A stretch of 35,494 nucleotides of DNA from an uncultured PS1 clade bacterium (GTDB lineage: Bacteria; Pseudomonadota; Gammaproteobacteria; PS1; Pseudothioglobaceae): positions 1 to 35,494 of the forward strand of contig CALKDH010000107.1 of assembly GCA_938086805.1 (NCBI GenBank), given 5' to 3'. Positions 27,152-35,494 of the stretch are shown here, one piece after another. Under the pieces are notes generated by a model. The model was not told the DNA's origin. It did not search any database and was given only the letters and a program-made list of their open reading frames with translations. Each line of letters opens with the position of its first letter. Within the stretch, counting starts at the first letter, position 1. The position numbers were made by a program, and so were the translations under genes.

Positions 27152-27694
27152 CTACTGAACAACAATTACCAGGGCCGGTCTAACCAGTCTTCCGTTGAGA
27201 GTAAACCCTGTTTGAACTACCTCTAGGACAGTGTTAGGTTTTTTATCTGGCATTGGTACCATGGTTACAGCCTCATGAAGGTCTGGATCAAATTTTTCAT
27301 CAATTGGATTAATAGACTCAACCCCAAACTTTTCCAGTGTGCTATTAAAAACTTTCATAGTTAGTTCAAGGCCTTCGGTTGTATTTTCCAATGTAGCTTT
27401 TTCATCTTGAGCTGACTTAAGACCCATAGTAAGAGAATCACTGACTTCTAGAAGTGCTTTAACAAAACCTTCTAGTGCAAACTTATGTGCATTTTCTAGA
27501 TCTTTTGTAGTTCGTCTTTTTAAATTTTCCATTTCAGCTTGCGAGCGCAACAATTTATCCCAATTGTCCTTGGCAGATTGTTGTGCCTCTTCAAGCTGAG
27601 ATTCTAAATCTTCAATTTTTGAGCTATCTATCAAGTCATCTTTAGCTTTAGTAGAAGCGCTTTTTTGAGCTTTTTGTTCCTTCTTTTTTGTCAT
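27152..27694 (-). CDS. grpE: Nucleotide exchange factor GrpE
   Basis: A 180-residue DnaK co-chaperone that speeds ADP release. A charged N-terminal tail leads into a long coiled-coil (about 25-90, including [31 protein letters not shown]). The C-terminal beta domain has the family signature around [16 protein letters not shown] and [20 protein letters not shown]. It is divergent from nadK, as in E. coli, and is not beside dnaK or dnaJ. A heat-shock-type promoter lies upstream, overlapping the nadK start region. Confidence 0.96.
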   Translation of the reverse strand: MTKKKEQKAQKSASTKAKDDLIDSSKIEDLESQLEEAQQSAKDNWDKLLRSQAEMENLKRRTTKDLENAHKFALEGFVKALLEVSDSLTMGLKSAQDEKATLENTTEGLELTMKVFNSTLEKFGVESINPIDEKFDPDLHEAVTMVPMPDKKPNTVLEVVQTGFTLNGRLVRPALVIVVQ

Positions 27695-27725
27695 TGTGTT
27701 GTTAAACTAATGTATATTTAATGTG

Positions 27726-27755
27726 ATATTTAGTTACTCTTTAGTTAATTTCAAG
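27726..27755 (-). promoter_or_regulatory. Candidate sigma32 heat-shock promoter for grpE
   Basis: On the minus strand CTTGAAA matches the sigma32 -35 consensus exactly. After a 15-base spacer, CTAAATAT partially matches CCCCATNT. A start near 27718 would leave a leader of about 24 bases before the grpE ATG. The -35 sits four bases before the nadK ATG, so polymerase here would cover the nadK ribosome-binding site on the DNA. Confidence 0.5.
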
Positions 27756-27759
27756 GCCT

Positions 27760-28578
27760 ATGTTTAATTCAGTTGGCATTATCTGTAAACCAAATGATTT
27801 TACCAGTCAAAAAACTGCTTTGGAGCTTGGTGTGCTCCTCAAGAATCTTGGCGCTAGTGTTCTGGAGGATGTTGGGCAAATTACTAATGAGGCAGATCTC
27901 ATAATCGTAGTTGGTGGTGATGGTACTATCCTAAACACAGCCAGGACCTATGTTGATTCAAATATACCCATTTTAGGGGTCAACTTAGGTAGGTTGGGTT
28001 TTTTGGCCGATGTTTCAGTTGACTCAATGGCATCTGCGGTAACTGAGATTCTTAATGGTGAGTTTATTAAAGAACAGCGATCTTTATTAAATTGTCAAAT
28101 AGAACAAAACGGTAAAGTACTTTCTGAGCATTTGGCTTTTAATGAAGTAGTTATTCATCGTAATGAAACCCCTAGGATGATAGAGTTTGAGCTTCATGTT
28201 GATGAGGACTTTGTAAACAATCAAAGAGCTGATGGAATAATTGTTACTACACCAACTGGATCAACTGCTTATGCTTTATCAAGTGGTGGTCCAATTATGC
28301 ATCCAAGCACAAATGCGATTTGCCTTGTTTCAATCAGCCCTCATACCATGAGCCATAGGCCATTTATTTTGCATGGCGAAAGTGAAGTAATTATTTCATT
28401 GTTGGATTGTGATGAAAGAGCCACTATTAGTTTTGATGCTCAGTCTTCAGTTTCTGCGTCTGAGGGTGTCTCACTTAGAGTGAAAAGACATGATAATTTT
28501 GTTCATCTAATTCATCCTAAAGGTTACGACTATTTTGAAATTATTCGGTCAAAACTGCACTGGGGACAAAAAGTTTAA
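27760..28578 (+). CDS. nadK: NAD kinase
   Basis: A 272-residue kinase that phosphorylates NAD to NADP. The family motif GGDGT is in IIVVGGDGTILNTAR, and GVNLGRLGFLAD, the NE motif in LAFNEVVIHR, and DGIIVTTPTGSTAYALSSGGPI are all present. Length is slightly below E. coli NadK (292). It is divergent from grpE across 65 bases and followed after 12 bases by recN, the grpE | nadK-recN synteny known from E. coli. An AAGG before the ATG may serve as ribosome-binding site. Confidence 0.97.
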   Translation: MFNSVGIICKPNDFTSQKTALELGVLLKNLGASVLEDVGQITNEADLIIVVGGDGTILNTARTYVDSNIPILGVNLGRLGFLADVSVDSMASAVTEILNGEFIKEQRSLLNCQIEQNGKVLSEHLAFNEVVIHRNETPRMIEFELHVDEDFVNNQRADGIIVTTPTGSTAYALSSGGPIMHPSTNAICLVSISPHTMSHRPFILHGESEVIISLLDCDERATISFDAQSSVSASEGVSLRVKRHDNFVHLIHPKGYDYFEIIRSKLHWGQKV

Positions 28579-28590
28579 AAACTATATAGT

Positions 28591-30252
28591 ATGCTTGATA
28601 GTCTTAATATTAAAAATCTAGTTGTTGTTCAAGATTTAGATATTGACTTTAAGTCAGGAATGACAGTCATTACGGGTGAAACAGGCGCCGGAAAATCAAT
28701 TATTGTTCAGGCTTTAGATATGATTTCTGGCGGACGTTCAGATGCCTCACTTGTCAGAAATGGTGCGACTAAAGCAGAAATAAGTGCTTCATTTATTATT
28801 GAACCAGACTCAAATGTATTGTCATATCTTGAGAGCCAAGATCTAGAAAACGACCTTGAGTGCATTTTAAGGCGTGTTATTCTTTTAGATGGCAAGTCAC
28901 GCTCATATGTCAATGGAAGAAAAGTGCCATTATCAGTTCTAAGAGAGACTGGAAGTTTTTTGATTGATACTCATGGTCAAAATGAGCATCAGCTTTTGCT
29001 AAAGGCTAGCCATCATAGGACTCTTCTGGATGACTATGCAGGATCTCAAAAACTATGCAATAAAGTTAACGATATTTTTAATAAATATCAAAAAGTCAAA
29101 GATAAGTTATTTAATTTAAAAAACAACAACTCACTTCTTTCTGCACAGAAAGATTTGTTAATTCATCAACTGGATGAACTTCATCAAGCTGAACTATCTA
29201 AAGAAGAGCTCAATAGTATCGAGGATGAATATAAGGCTTCAAAAAATTCGAGTCAGATAATTGAGAAAATATCAAAATTGTTGAGTGCATTAAATGATGA
29301 AAACGGAGCAAACAATATCCTTATAGAAGGAGAGAGCATCCTGAATCAATCTAAAGAAATTGATTCGCGACTTGACTCTATAAGAGCATTAATTGCTAGT
29401 GCTCAGTTGCAGGTTCAAGAGGGCATTTATGACCTAACAGACTATCTCAGTAGAATAAGCAATCAAGAAGATTATTCTGCACAATTGGAGCAAAGAATTA
29501 ACCTGTTTCATGATTTGGGAAGAAAGCATAATTGTCAAATTATTGAGCTTGTTGATATACAAAACTCATTAGAGAGTAAGTTGAGTGCTTTAGATAATTC
29601 AAATGAAACACTTGATCATTTAAATGAGGAGCTCACAAAAATTGAAATAGACTATTTCAATCAATCTGAGGCACTATCAGCTAAGAGACAAATAGCTAGC
29701 AAGTCGCTCTCAAAAGAAGTCACGACTCTTATGCAAAACCTTGGAATGCCAGGTAGTGAAATTATATTTAAGATGATTGATTTAGAAAAAGAAGTCAAGC
29801 CTAATGGTGCTGAAGATATCAATATTTATGTTAAAACAAATGCTGGCCAAGATTTTAAGCCACTTAATAAGGTTGCTTCTGGTGGAGAGCTTTCAAGGAT
29901 TTCCTTGGCGCTTTCGGTTTCGGGAAGCAATACAGAGCTGACCCCTTCAGTAGTTTTTGATGAAGTTGATGTAGGTATTAGCGGATCAGTTGCTGAGATA
30001 GTTGGCCAAATGCTTAAAAAGCTTTCAAAACATTATCAAATTATTTGTGTAACTCATTTGGCTCAAGTCGCAGCGCAAGGTAAAGAGCACCTAAAAGTTC
30101 AAAAAACACAAAAAAATGAAATGACTTTCACTGATGTGATCTTATTAAACAAGGACCAGAGAGCAGATGAGATTGCAAGAATATTAGGAGGAATTAATAT
30201 CAGTGAAAAGACACGAATCGCTGCAGAAGAAATGATTAGTTCAAGCTCGTAA
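28591..30252 (+). CDS. recN: DNA repair protein RecN
   Basis: A 553-residue SMC-like ATPase for double-strand break repair. Walker A is GETGAGKS near residue 32 in TVITGETGAGKSIIVQALDM, with a Q-loop-like segment DTHGQNEHQLLL. A central coiled-coil region runs from about 150 to 370. The ABC signature is ASGGELSRISLALS and Walker B is VVFDEVDVGISG, followed by ICVTHLAQVAAQ. It is normal for the family. No Shine-Dalgarno is obvious, so translation may depend on nadK. No LexA box was recognised upstream of nadK-recN. Confidence 0.96.
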   Translation: MLDSLNIKNLVVVQDLDIDFKSGMTVITGETGAGKSIIVQALDMISGGRSDASLVRNGATKAEISASFIIEPDSNVLSYLESQDLENDLECILRRVILLDGKSRSYVNGRKVPLSVLRETGSFLIDTHGQNEHQLLLKASHHRTLLDDYAGSQKLCNKVNDIFNKYQKVKDKLFNLKNNNSLLSAQKDLLIHQLDELHQAELSKEELNSIEDEYKASKNSSQIIEKISKLLSALNDENGANNILIEGESILNQSKEIDSRLDSIRALIASAQLQVQEGIYDLTDYLSRISNQEDYSAQLEQRINLFHDLGRKHNCQIIELVDIQNSLESKLSALDNSNETLDHLNEELTKIEIDYFNQSEALSAKRQIASKSLSKEVTTLMQNLGMPGSEIIFKMIDLEKEVKPNGAEDINIYVKTNAGQDFKPLNKVASGGELSRISLALSVSGSNTELTPSVVFDEVDVGISGSVAEIVGQMLKKLSKHYQIICVTHLAQVAAQGKEHLKVQKTQKNEMTFTDVILLNKDQRADEIARILGGINISEKTRIAAEEMISSSS

Positions 30253-30311
30253 TATTTAAAAATATTGTCATTGAATTAAACCCCTCAAAAAGTTGAATTT
30301 TTTTTAACTTT
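30251..30311 (+). terminator. Possible AT-rich terminator region after recN
   Basis: Immediately after the recN stop, AATATTTAAAAATATT is an AT-only dyad. Further on, AAAGTT and AACTTT (30289-30311) flank a loop containing eight Ts. Neither is a strong GC stem, so termination efficiency is uncertain. Confidence 0.25.
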
Positions 30312-30338
30312 GTACAAGATATATTGGGATTTCAAAGC

Positions 30339-30366
30339 TTGACTATTAAACATTAAATTGTATAAT
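30339..30366 (+). promoter_or_regulatory. Sigma70 promoter of the ATP synthase operon
   Basis: TTGACT and a perfect TATAAT are separated by 16 bases, with predicted start at about 30373, some 30 bases before the GTG of the atpI-like gene. The position right before the atp genes and after recN supports it. Confidence 0.75.
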
Positions 30367-30373
30367 GTTGCGT

Positions 30374-30383
30374 TTGTGCACAA
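30374..30383. promoter_or_regulatory. Palindrome TTGTGCACAA at the atp transcription start
   Basis: A perfect 10-base palindrome overlaps the predicted +1 of the atp operon promoter. It may be an operator half-site pair or chance. No matching copy was noticed elsewhere in the window. Confidence 0.3.
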
Positions 30384-30403
30384 TCAGGGTGGTTAAGTAG
30401 CAA

Positions 30404-31569
<1,166 letters not shown>

Positions 31570-31596
31570 TTTTTTTTAAATAGTTTTAATAAGTAG

Positions 31597-31839
<243 letters not shown>

Positions 31840-31874
31840 ATCGTAAGCTTTTTCAATAAACAAGGGTATTAGTT

Positions 31875-32345
31875 ATGAATATTAACCTTACGCTAATTGG
31901 ACAAACAATAATGTTTGCCATGTTTGTCTGGTTTTGCATGAAGTTTATTTGGCCTCCATTAGTTGAGGCAATGGCAGCTCGCAAAAAAGCTATTGAAGAT
32001 GGACTTAAGGCGGCAGAACTTGGGAAAGAAGAGCATGCATTAGCGCAAAAAAATGCAGAAGACTTAATAGAAACTTCAAAAACTCAGGCGGCTGAAATTA
32101 TTGCAAATGCCGATAAACAAGCAAGCGTAATGATTGATAATGCCAAGGGAGCTGCATCTGAAGAAGCAGACAAAATTAAGGCTCAAGCAAAGTCTGAGCT
32201 TGATCAAGAAGTTGTTAAAGCACGCAATGAGCTTAGAGATCAGGTTTCTACATTAGTCATGCAGGGTGTTAATTCTGTACTGGATAAAGAAGTCGATTCT
32301 AAAACTCATAAAGACATGCTTTCTAAGCTTTCACAGTCACTATAG
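31875..32345 (+). CDS. atpF: ATP synthase F0 subunit b
   Basis: A 156-residue peripheral stalk subunit. One N-terminal membrane helix (about 5-25, [19 protein letters not shown]) with the following [19 protein letters not shown] is characteristic. The remainder is a long charged helix rich in A, K, E and Q that forms the dimeric stator. It anchors F1 to subunit a and ends 9 bases before atpH. Confidence 0.96.
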   Translation: MNINLTLIGQTIMFAMFVWFCMKFIWPPLVEAMAARKKAIEDGLKAAELGKEEHALAQKNAEDLIETSKTQAAEIIANADKQASVMIDNAKGAASEEADKIKAQAKSELDQEVVKARNELRDQVSTLVMQGVNSVLDKEVDSKTHKDMLSKLSQSL

Positions 32346-32354
32346 GGCGATAAA

Positions 32355-32903
32355 ATGGAATTATCATCAATTGCCAAGCCATACGCTCAAGCGATTTTTG
32401 AAGTTGCAGAGCAAAGTAACTCTGTTTCTTCATGGAGCTCTTTTCTCTCAGCAGCAAGCGCTGTAATGAGTGACGAGAGTACGAAAGCTTTTATTGCTTC
32501 GCCAGGCAAAAGCAAAACTCAAAAATATGATTTGATTGCTGCATTAATTGCTAAAGCTTCATCAAAAGAGGTTAGCAAACAGGAATCAGCATTGATTGGA
32601 CTTATTTTGAAGAACGATCGATCAGCTGCTATTGAGAGTATTGCAGGTGCATTCGAAATGGCTGTTTCTAATGCTAATAAAAGTAAGAACTTTAAAGTTA
32701 TAAGCGCATTTGAATTGAGTGAAAGCGAGACAAAAGCAATTATTGATGATTTAACAAGTAAACATAAAACAACAGTATCAGTAGAAACTAAAGTTGATGA
32801 AACTCTTAAAGGTGGCATCATCATAAAAGATGGCGACAAAGTTATTGATACATCAATTAAGGCAAGGGTTGACGCTTTGAGCGTCTCATTGTCTGTAAAT
32901 TAA
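32355..32903 (+). CDS. atpH: ATP synthase F1 subunit delta
   Basis: A 182-residue stator subunit linking the b stalk to the top of the alpha/beta hexamer. The N-terminal SSIAKPYAQAIFEVAEQ and the C-terminal KVDETLKGGIIIKDGDKVIDTSIKARVDAL are the two family signatures. It sits in the usual place between atpF and atpA. Length is normal. Confidence 0.96.
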   Translation: MELSSIAKPYAQAIFEVAEQSNSVSSWSSFLSAASAVMSDESTKAFIASPGKSKTQKYDLIAALIAKASSKEVSKQESALIGLILKNDRSAAIESIAGAFEMAVSNANKSKNFKVISAFELSESETKAIIDDLTSKHKTTVSVETKVDETLKGGIIIKDGDKVIDTSIKARVDALSVSLSVN

Positions 32904-32924
32904 TTTTATATAGAGAGGTTTGAT

Positions 32925-34466
32925 ATGCAATTAAACGCTTCTGAAATCAGTGATTTAATTAAGAAAGAAATAGAGGGCTTTGATTTTTCAGCAGAAGCTC
33001 GAACAGAAGGCACAGTAATCAGTGTTAGTGATGGTATCGTGCGTATTCATGGTCTAGCAGACGCTCAATTTGGTGAAATGTTAGAGTTCCCAGGAAATAC
33101 ATTTGGCCTAGCACTTAACTTGGAGCAAGATTCTGTAGGTGCTGTTGTCTTGGGAGATTATCTTCATATTTCAGAAGGCGATACTGTTAAGTGTACAAAC
33201 CGAATCATGGAAGTTCCAGTTGGAAATGAGCTGCTTGGTCGTGTTGTTAACCCATTAGGTGAAGATTTAGAGGGCAAGGGAGATATTAAGGCCTCTGCAA
33301 CAAGACCGATTGAGGTTGTTGCTCCTGGCGTAATTGACAGACAATCAGTAGATCAGCCTATCCAAACTGGTATTAAAGCTATTGATGCAATGGTGCCAAT
33401 TGGCCGTGGTCAACGCGAGCTTATTATTGGCGACCGTCAAACTGGAAAAACTGCTGTAGCTATTGATGCGATTATCAATCAAAAAGATACAGGTGTTAAG
33501 TGTATTTACGTTGCGATTGGACAAAAAGCATCATCAATTGCTGCTGTTGTCCGTAAGCTTGAAGAGCATGGCGCTTTAGCCCATACAATTATTGTATCTG
33601 CTTCAGCTTCTGACTCTGCAGCGCTTCAGTATATTGCCCCTTACGCTGGTTGTGCGATGGGTGAATATTTCATGGAACGTGGAGAGGATGCGTTAATTGT
33701 TTATGATGACTTAACAAAGCAGGCCTGGGCTTATCGTCAGGTTTCACTTCTTCTGAAGAGACCACCAGGGCGTGAAGCGTATCCAGGTGATGTATTCTAT
33801 CTTCACTCACGTTTACTCGAGAGAGCTTCAAGAGTTAACGCTGATTATGTTGAAAAGGTAACAAATGGAGAGGTTAAAGGTAAGACGGGTTCTTTGACTG
33901 CTCTTCCTATCATTGAAACTCAAGCTGGTGACGTATCAGCTTTTGTTCCAACAAATGTAATTTCAATTACTGATGGTCAAATCTTCTTAGAGACAGATTT
34001 ATTTAACTCAGGTATTCGTCCTGCGATTAATGCCGGTCTTTCAGTATCAAGAGTGGGCGGTGCAGCACAAACTAAAGCTGTTAAGAAGCTAGGAGGTAGT
34101 ATTCGTCTTGACCTAGCACAGTATCGTGAATTGGCCGCTTTTGCTCAGTTTGCATCTGATCTAGATGCTGAGACTAAAGCTCAGATCGATCGAGGAATCC
34201 GTGTAACAGAGCTAATGAAGCAAGCGCAATACTCACCATTAAATGTTGCTGAAACTGCAACTTCACTTTTTGCTGCTAACTCAGGAGCACTTGATGATGT
34301 TGAGGCAAATAAAGTCGTGGCATTCGAGGCGGCACTTTTGGCATATATGAATACAAGTCAGAAAGATTTGATGGATTCTATTAACGAGTCTGGTGACTAC
34401 AATGATGATATTGCGGCAAAACTTCAGGCAGCGATTGATGACTTTAAAGCTAATAATACTTGGTAG
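32925..34466 (+). CDS. atpA: ATP synthase F1 subunit alpha
   Basis: A 513-residue non-catalytic nucleotide-binding subunit. The N-terminal beta-barrel includes [22 protein letters not shown], the P-loop is GDRQTGKTA in [16 protein letters not shown], and the family signature [17 protein letters not shown] is present. An alpha-helical C-terminal domain follows. The sequence is complete and of standard length. It precedes atpG by six bases. Confidence 0.98.
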   Translation: MQLNASEISDLIKKEIEGFDFSAEARTEGTVISVSDGIVRIHGLADAQFGEMLEFPGNTFGLALNLEQDSVGAVVLGDYLHISEGDTVKCTNRIMEVPVGNELLGRVVNPLGEDLEGKGDIKASATRPIEVVAPGVIDRQSVDQPIQTGIKAIDAMVPIGRGQRELIIGDRQTGKTAVAIDAIINQKDTGVKCIYVAIGQKASSIAAVVRKLEEHGALAHTIIVSASASDSAALQYIAPYAGCAMGEYFMERGEDALIVYDDLTKQAWAYRQVSLLLKRPPGREAYPGDVFYLHSRLLERASRVNADYVEKVTNGEVKGKTGSLTALPIIETQAGDVSAFVPTNVISITDGQIFLETDLFNSGIRPAINAGLSVSRVGGAAQTKAVKKLGGSIRLDLAQYRELAAFAQFASDLDAETKAQIDRGIRVTELMKQAQYSPLNVAETATSLFAANSGALDDVEANKVVAFEAALLAYMNTSQKDLMDSINESGDYNDDIAAKLQAAIDDFKANNTW

Positions 34467-34472
34467 ACAGAG

Positions 34473-35336
34473 ATGGCAGTAGGCAAGGAAATTAGGACCC
34501 AAATAGCGAGTATTAAAAATACTCAGAAGATTACTTCGGCTATGGAAATGGTTGCAGCATCTAAGATGAAGAAGGCACAAGATAGAATGCTTGCATCTAG
34601 ACCATACTCTGAAAAAATCCTTAATGTTATTGGTCACTTAACCCATGCAAATTCAGAGTTCAAGCACCCTTACATGACTGCTTCTGAAGAAAATAAGCGT
34701 GTTGGAATTATTATAATTTCAAGTGATAGAGGTTTGTGTGGAGGCCTTAATACAAATCTATTTAGAAGTCTTCTAAAAGATATCGCGGCTTGGCAATCAG
34801 ATAAGGTTGATGTTGAGCTTTGTACAATTGGTAAAAAAGCTACCTCATTCTTCAAGAATACTGGATTAACAATCAACTCTGTACTCACGGATTTAGGGGA
34901 TACGCCGCATTTTGATGACCTTTTAGGTGCAATTAAGGTAATGTTGGACCGCTATGATGCTGGTGAGATTGACCAGATTATGATTGCTTACAATAGATTT
35001 GCAAGCACTATGTCACAAGTTCCGACTGTTAAGCAAATTGTTCCAATGGAGGTTACTGAAGAAGAAAGTATGGACCACTACTGGGACTATATTTATGAGC
35101 CAGATGCAGAGAGTGCGCTAAGCGCATTATTGGTTCGTTATATTGAAGCGTTAGTTTATCAAGGAATTGTAGAAAATATTGCTTGTGAGCAATCTTCAAG
35201 GATGATAGCAATGCATAGTGCTACAGAAAATGCTGGAGATATGATTAATGATCTTCAATTGATTTATAACAAGGCAAGACAGGCTGCTATTACTCAGGAA
35301 ATTTCTGAGATTGTAGCGGGTGCTGCGGCTGTTTAA
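34473..35336 (+). CDS. atpG: ATP synthase F1 subunit gamma
   Basis: A 287-residue central shaft. The N-terminal helix [32 protein letters not shown] and the C-terminal [35 protein letters not shown] are the paired coiled-coil helices that rotate inside the hexamer. The middle [16 protein letters not shown] is conserved. It lies 23 bases before atpD. Confidence 0.97.
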   Translation: MAVGKEIRTQIASIKNTQKITSAMEMVAASKMKKAQDRMLASRPYSEKILNVIGHLTHANSEFKHPYMTASEENKRVGIIIISSDRGLCGGLNTNLFRSLLKDIAAWQSDKVDVELCTIGKKATSFFKNTGLTINSVLTDLGDTPHFDDLLGAIKVMLDRYDAGEIDQIMIAYNRFASTMSQVPTVKQIVPMEVTEEESMDHYWDYIYEPDAESALSALLVRYIEALVYQGIVENIACEQSSRMIAMHSATENAGDMINDLQLIYNKARQAAITQEISEIVAGAAAV

Positions 35337-35359
35337 AGATTTAAAATAAGGAAAAGCAA

Positions 35360-35494
35360 ATGAGTATAGGCAAAATTACACAAATTATTGGCGCTGTTAT
35401 CGATGTCGAATTTCCATCTGACGCAATACCTAAGGTATATAACGCACTTCATGTTACTAAAGCGAACCTTACTTTAGAGGTTCAGCAACAGCTT
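35360..35494 (+). CDS. atpD: ATP synthase F1 subunit beta (first 45 residues; cut by window end)
   Basis: An open frame from the ATG at 35360 to the window edge begins [20 protein letters not shown], the standard N-terminal beta-barrel start of the catalytic beta subunit. An AAGGAAA ribosome-binding site lies upstream. It is missing from the track because it has no stop codon in the window. Position after atpG confirms it. Confidence 0.95.
   Translation, partial: MSIGKITQIIGAVIDVEFPSDAIPKVYNALHVTKANLTLEVQQQL

Overview
The window is a gene-dense, AT-rich stretch of a proteobacterial chromosome. It is most likely from a free-living marine gammaproteobacterium of the streamlined type. The evidence for a gammaproteobacterium is the divergent grpE | nadK-recN arrangement found in E. 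coli, the ubiE-ubiJ-ubiB ubiquinone cluster, erpA, and an F-type ATP synthase operon in standard order (I-a-c-b-delta-alpha-gamma-beta). Very short intergenic gaps, low GC and sulfur/C1-flavoured accessory genes would fit the SUP05/Thioglobaceae neighbourhood, but that placement is inference and was not tested.

Layout. (1) Positions 1-6863, minus strand: a tightly overlapping five-gene operon, metY - alpha/beta hydrolase - fadN-like fusion - DmdB-like acyl-CoA ligase - DmdC-like acyl-CoA dehydrogenase (cut by the window edge). It looks like an acyl-CoA (possibly methylthio-acyl-CoA) catabolic route with a thiol-capturing enzyme. (2) 6975-11621, minus: rplY-pth-ychF-gpmI-rpe housekeeping genes, with a possible attenuator in front of rplY. 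(3) 11746-18989, minus: accB-accC-argC-erpA-gltA-ubiE-ubiJ-ubiB, covering malonyl-CoA synthesis, arginine biosynthesis, Fe-S delivery, citrate synthase and ubiquinone synthesis. (4) 19186-21024, minus: dsbD; then a divergent EamA/DMT exporter (plus strand) at 21197-22093. (5) 22090-26852, minus: a five-gene accessory operon of alpha/beta hydrolase - flavin reductase with a degenerate Nudix-like tail - luciferase-like monooxygenase - aldehyde dehydrogenase - carboxymuconolactone decarboxylase-family protein. It sits behind a near-consensus sigma70 promoter. This is the best candidate for an undescribed pathway. (6) 27152-30252: grpE (minus), then nadK and recN (plus). (7) 30339-35494, plus: the ATP synthase operon with its own promoter, cut inside atpD.

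How it works together. Most of the window is core metabolism: energy conservation, respiratory quinone, fatty acid precursors and translation. Two accessory catabolic operons are embedded in it. In the first, a ligase, a dehydrogenase and a hydratase/3-hydroxyacyl-CoA dehydrogenase could activate and oxidise a short acid such as 3-methylmercaptopropionate, and MetY could fix released methanethiol into methionine. In the second, a reduced-flavin monooxygenase pair could oxygenate an unknown substrate, with the hydrolase, aldehyde dehydrogenase and CMD-family protein processing the products. Neither substrate can be read from sequence alone. I see no tRNA, rRNA, CRISPR array, insertion sequence or prophage gene.
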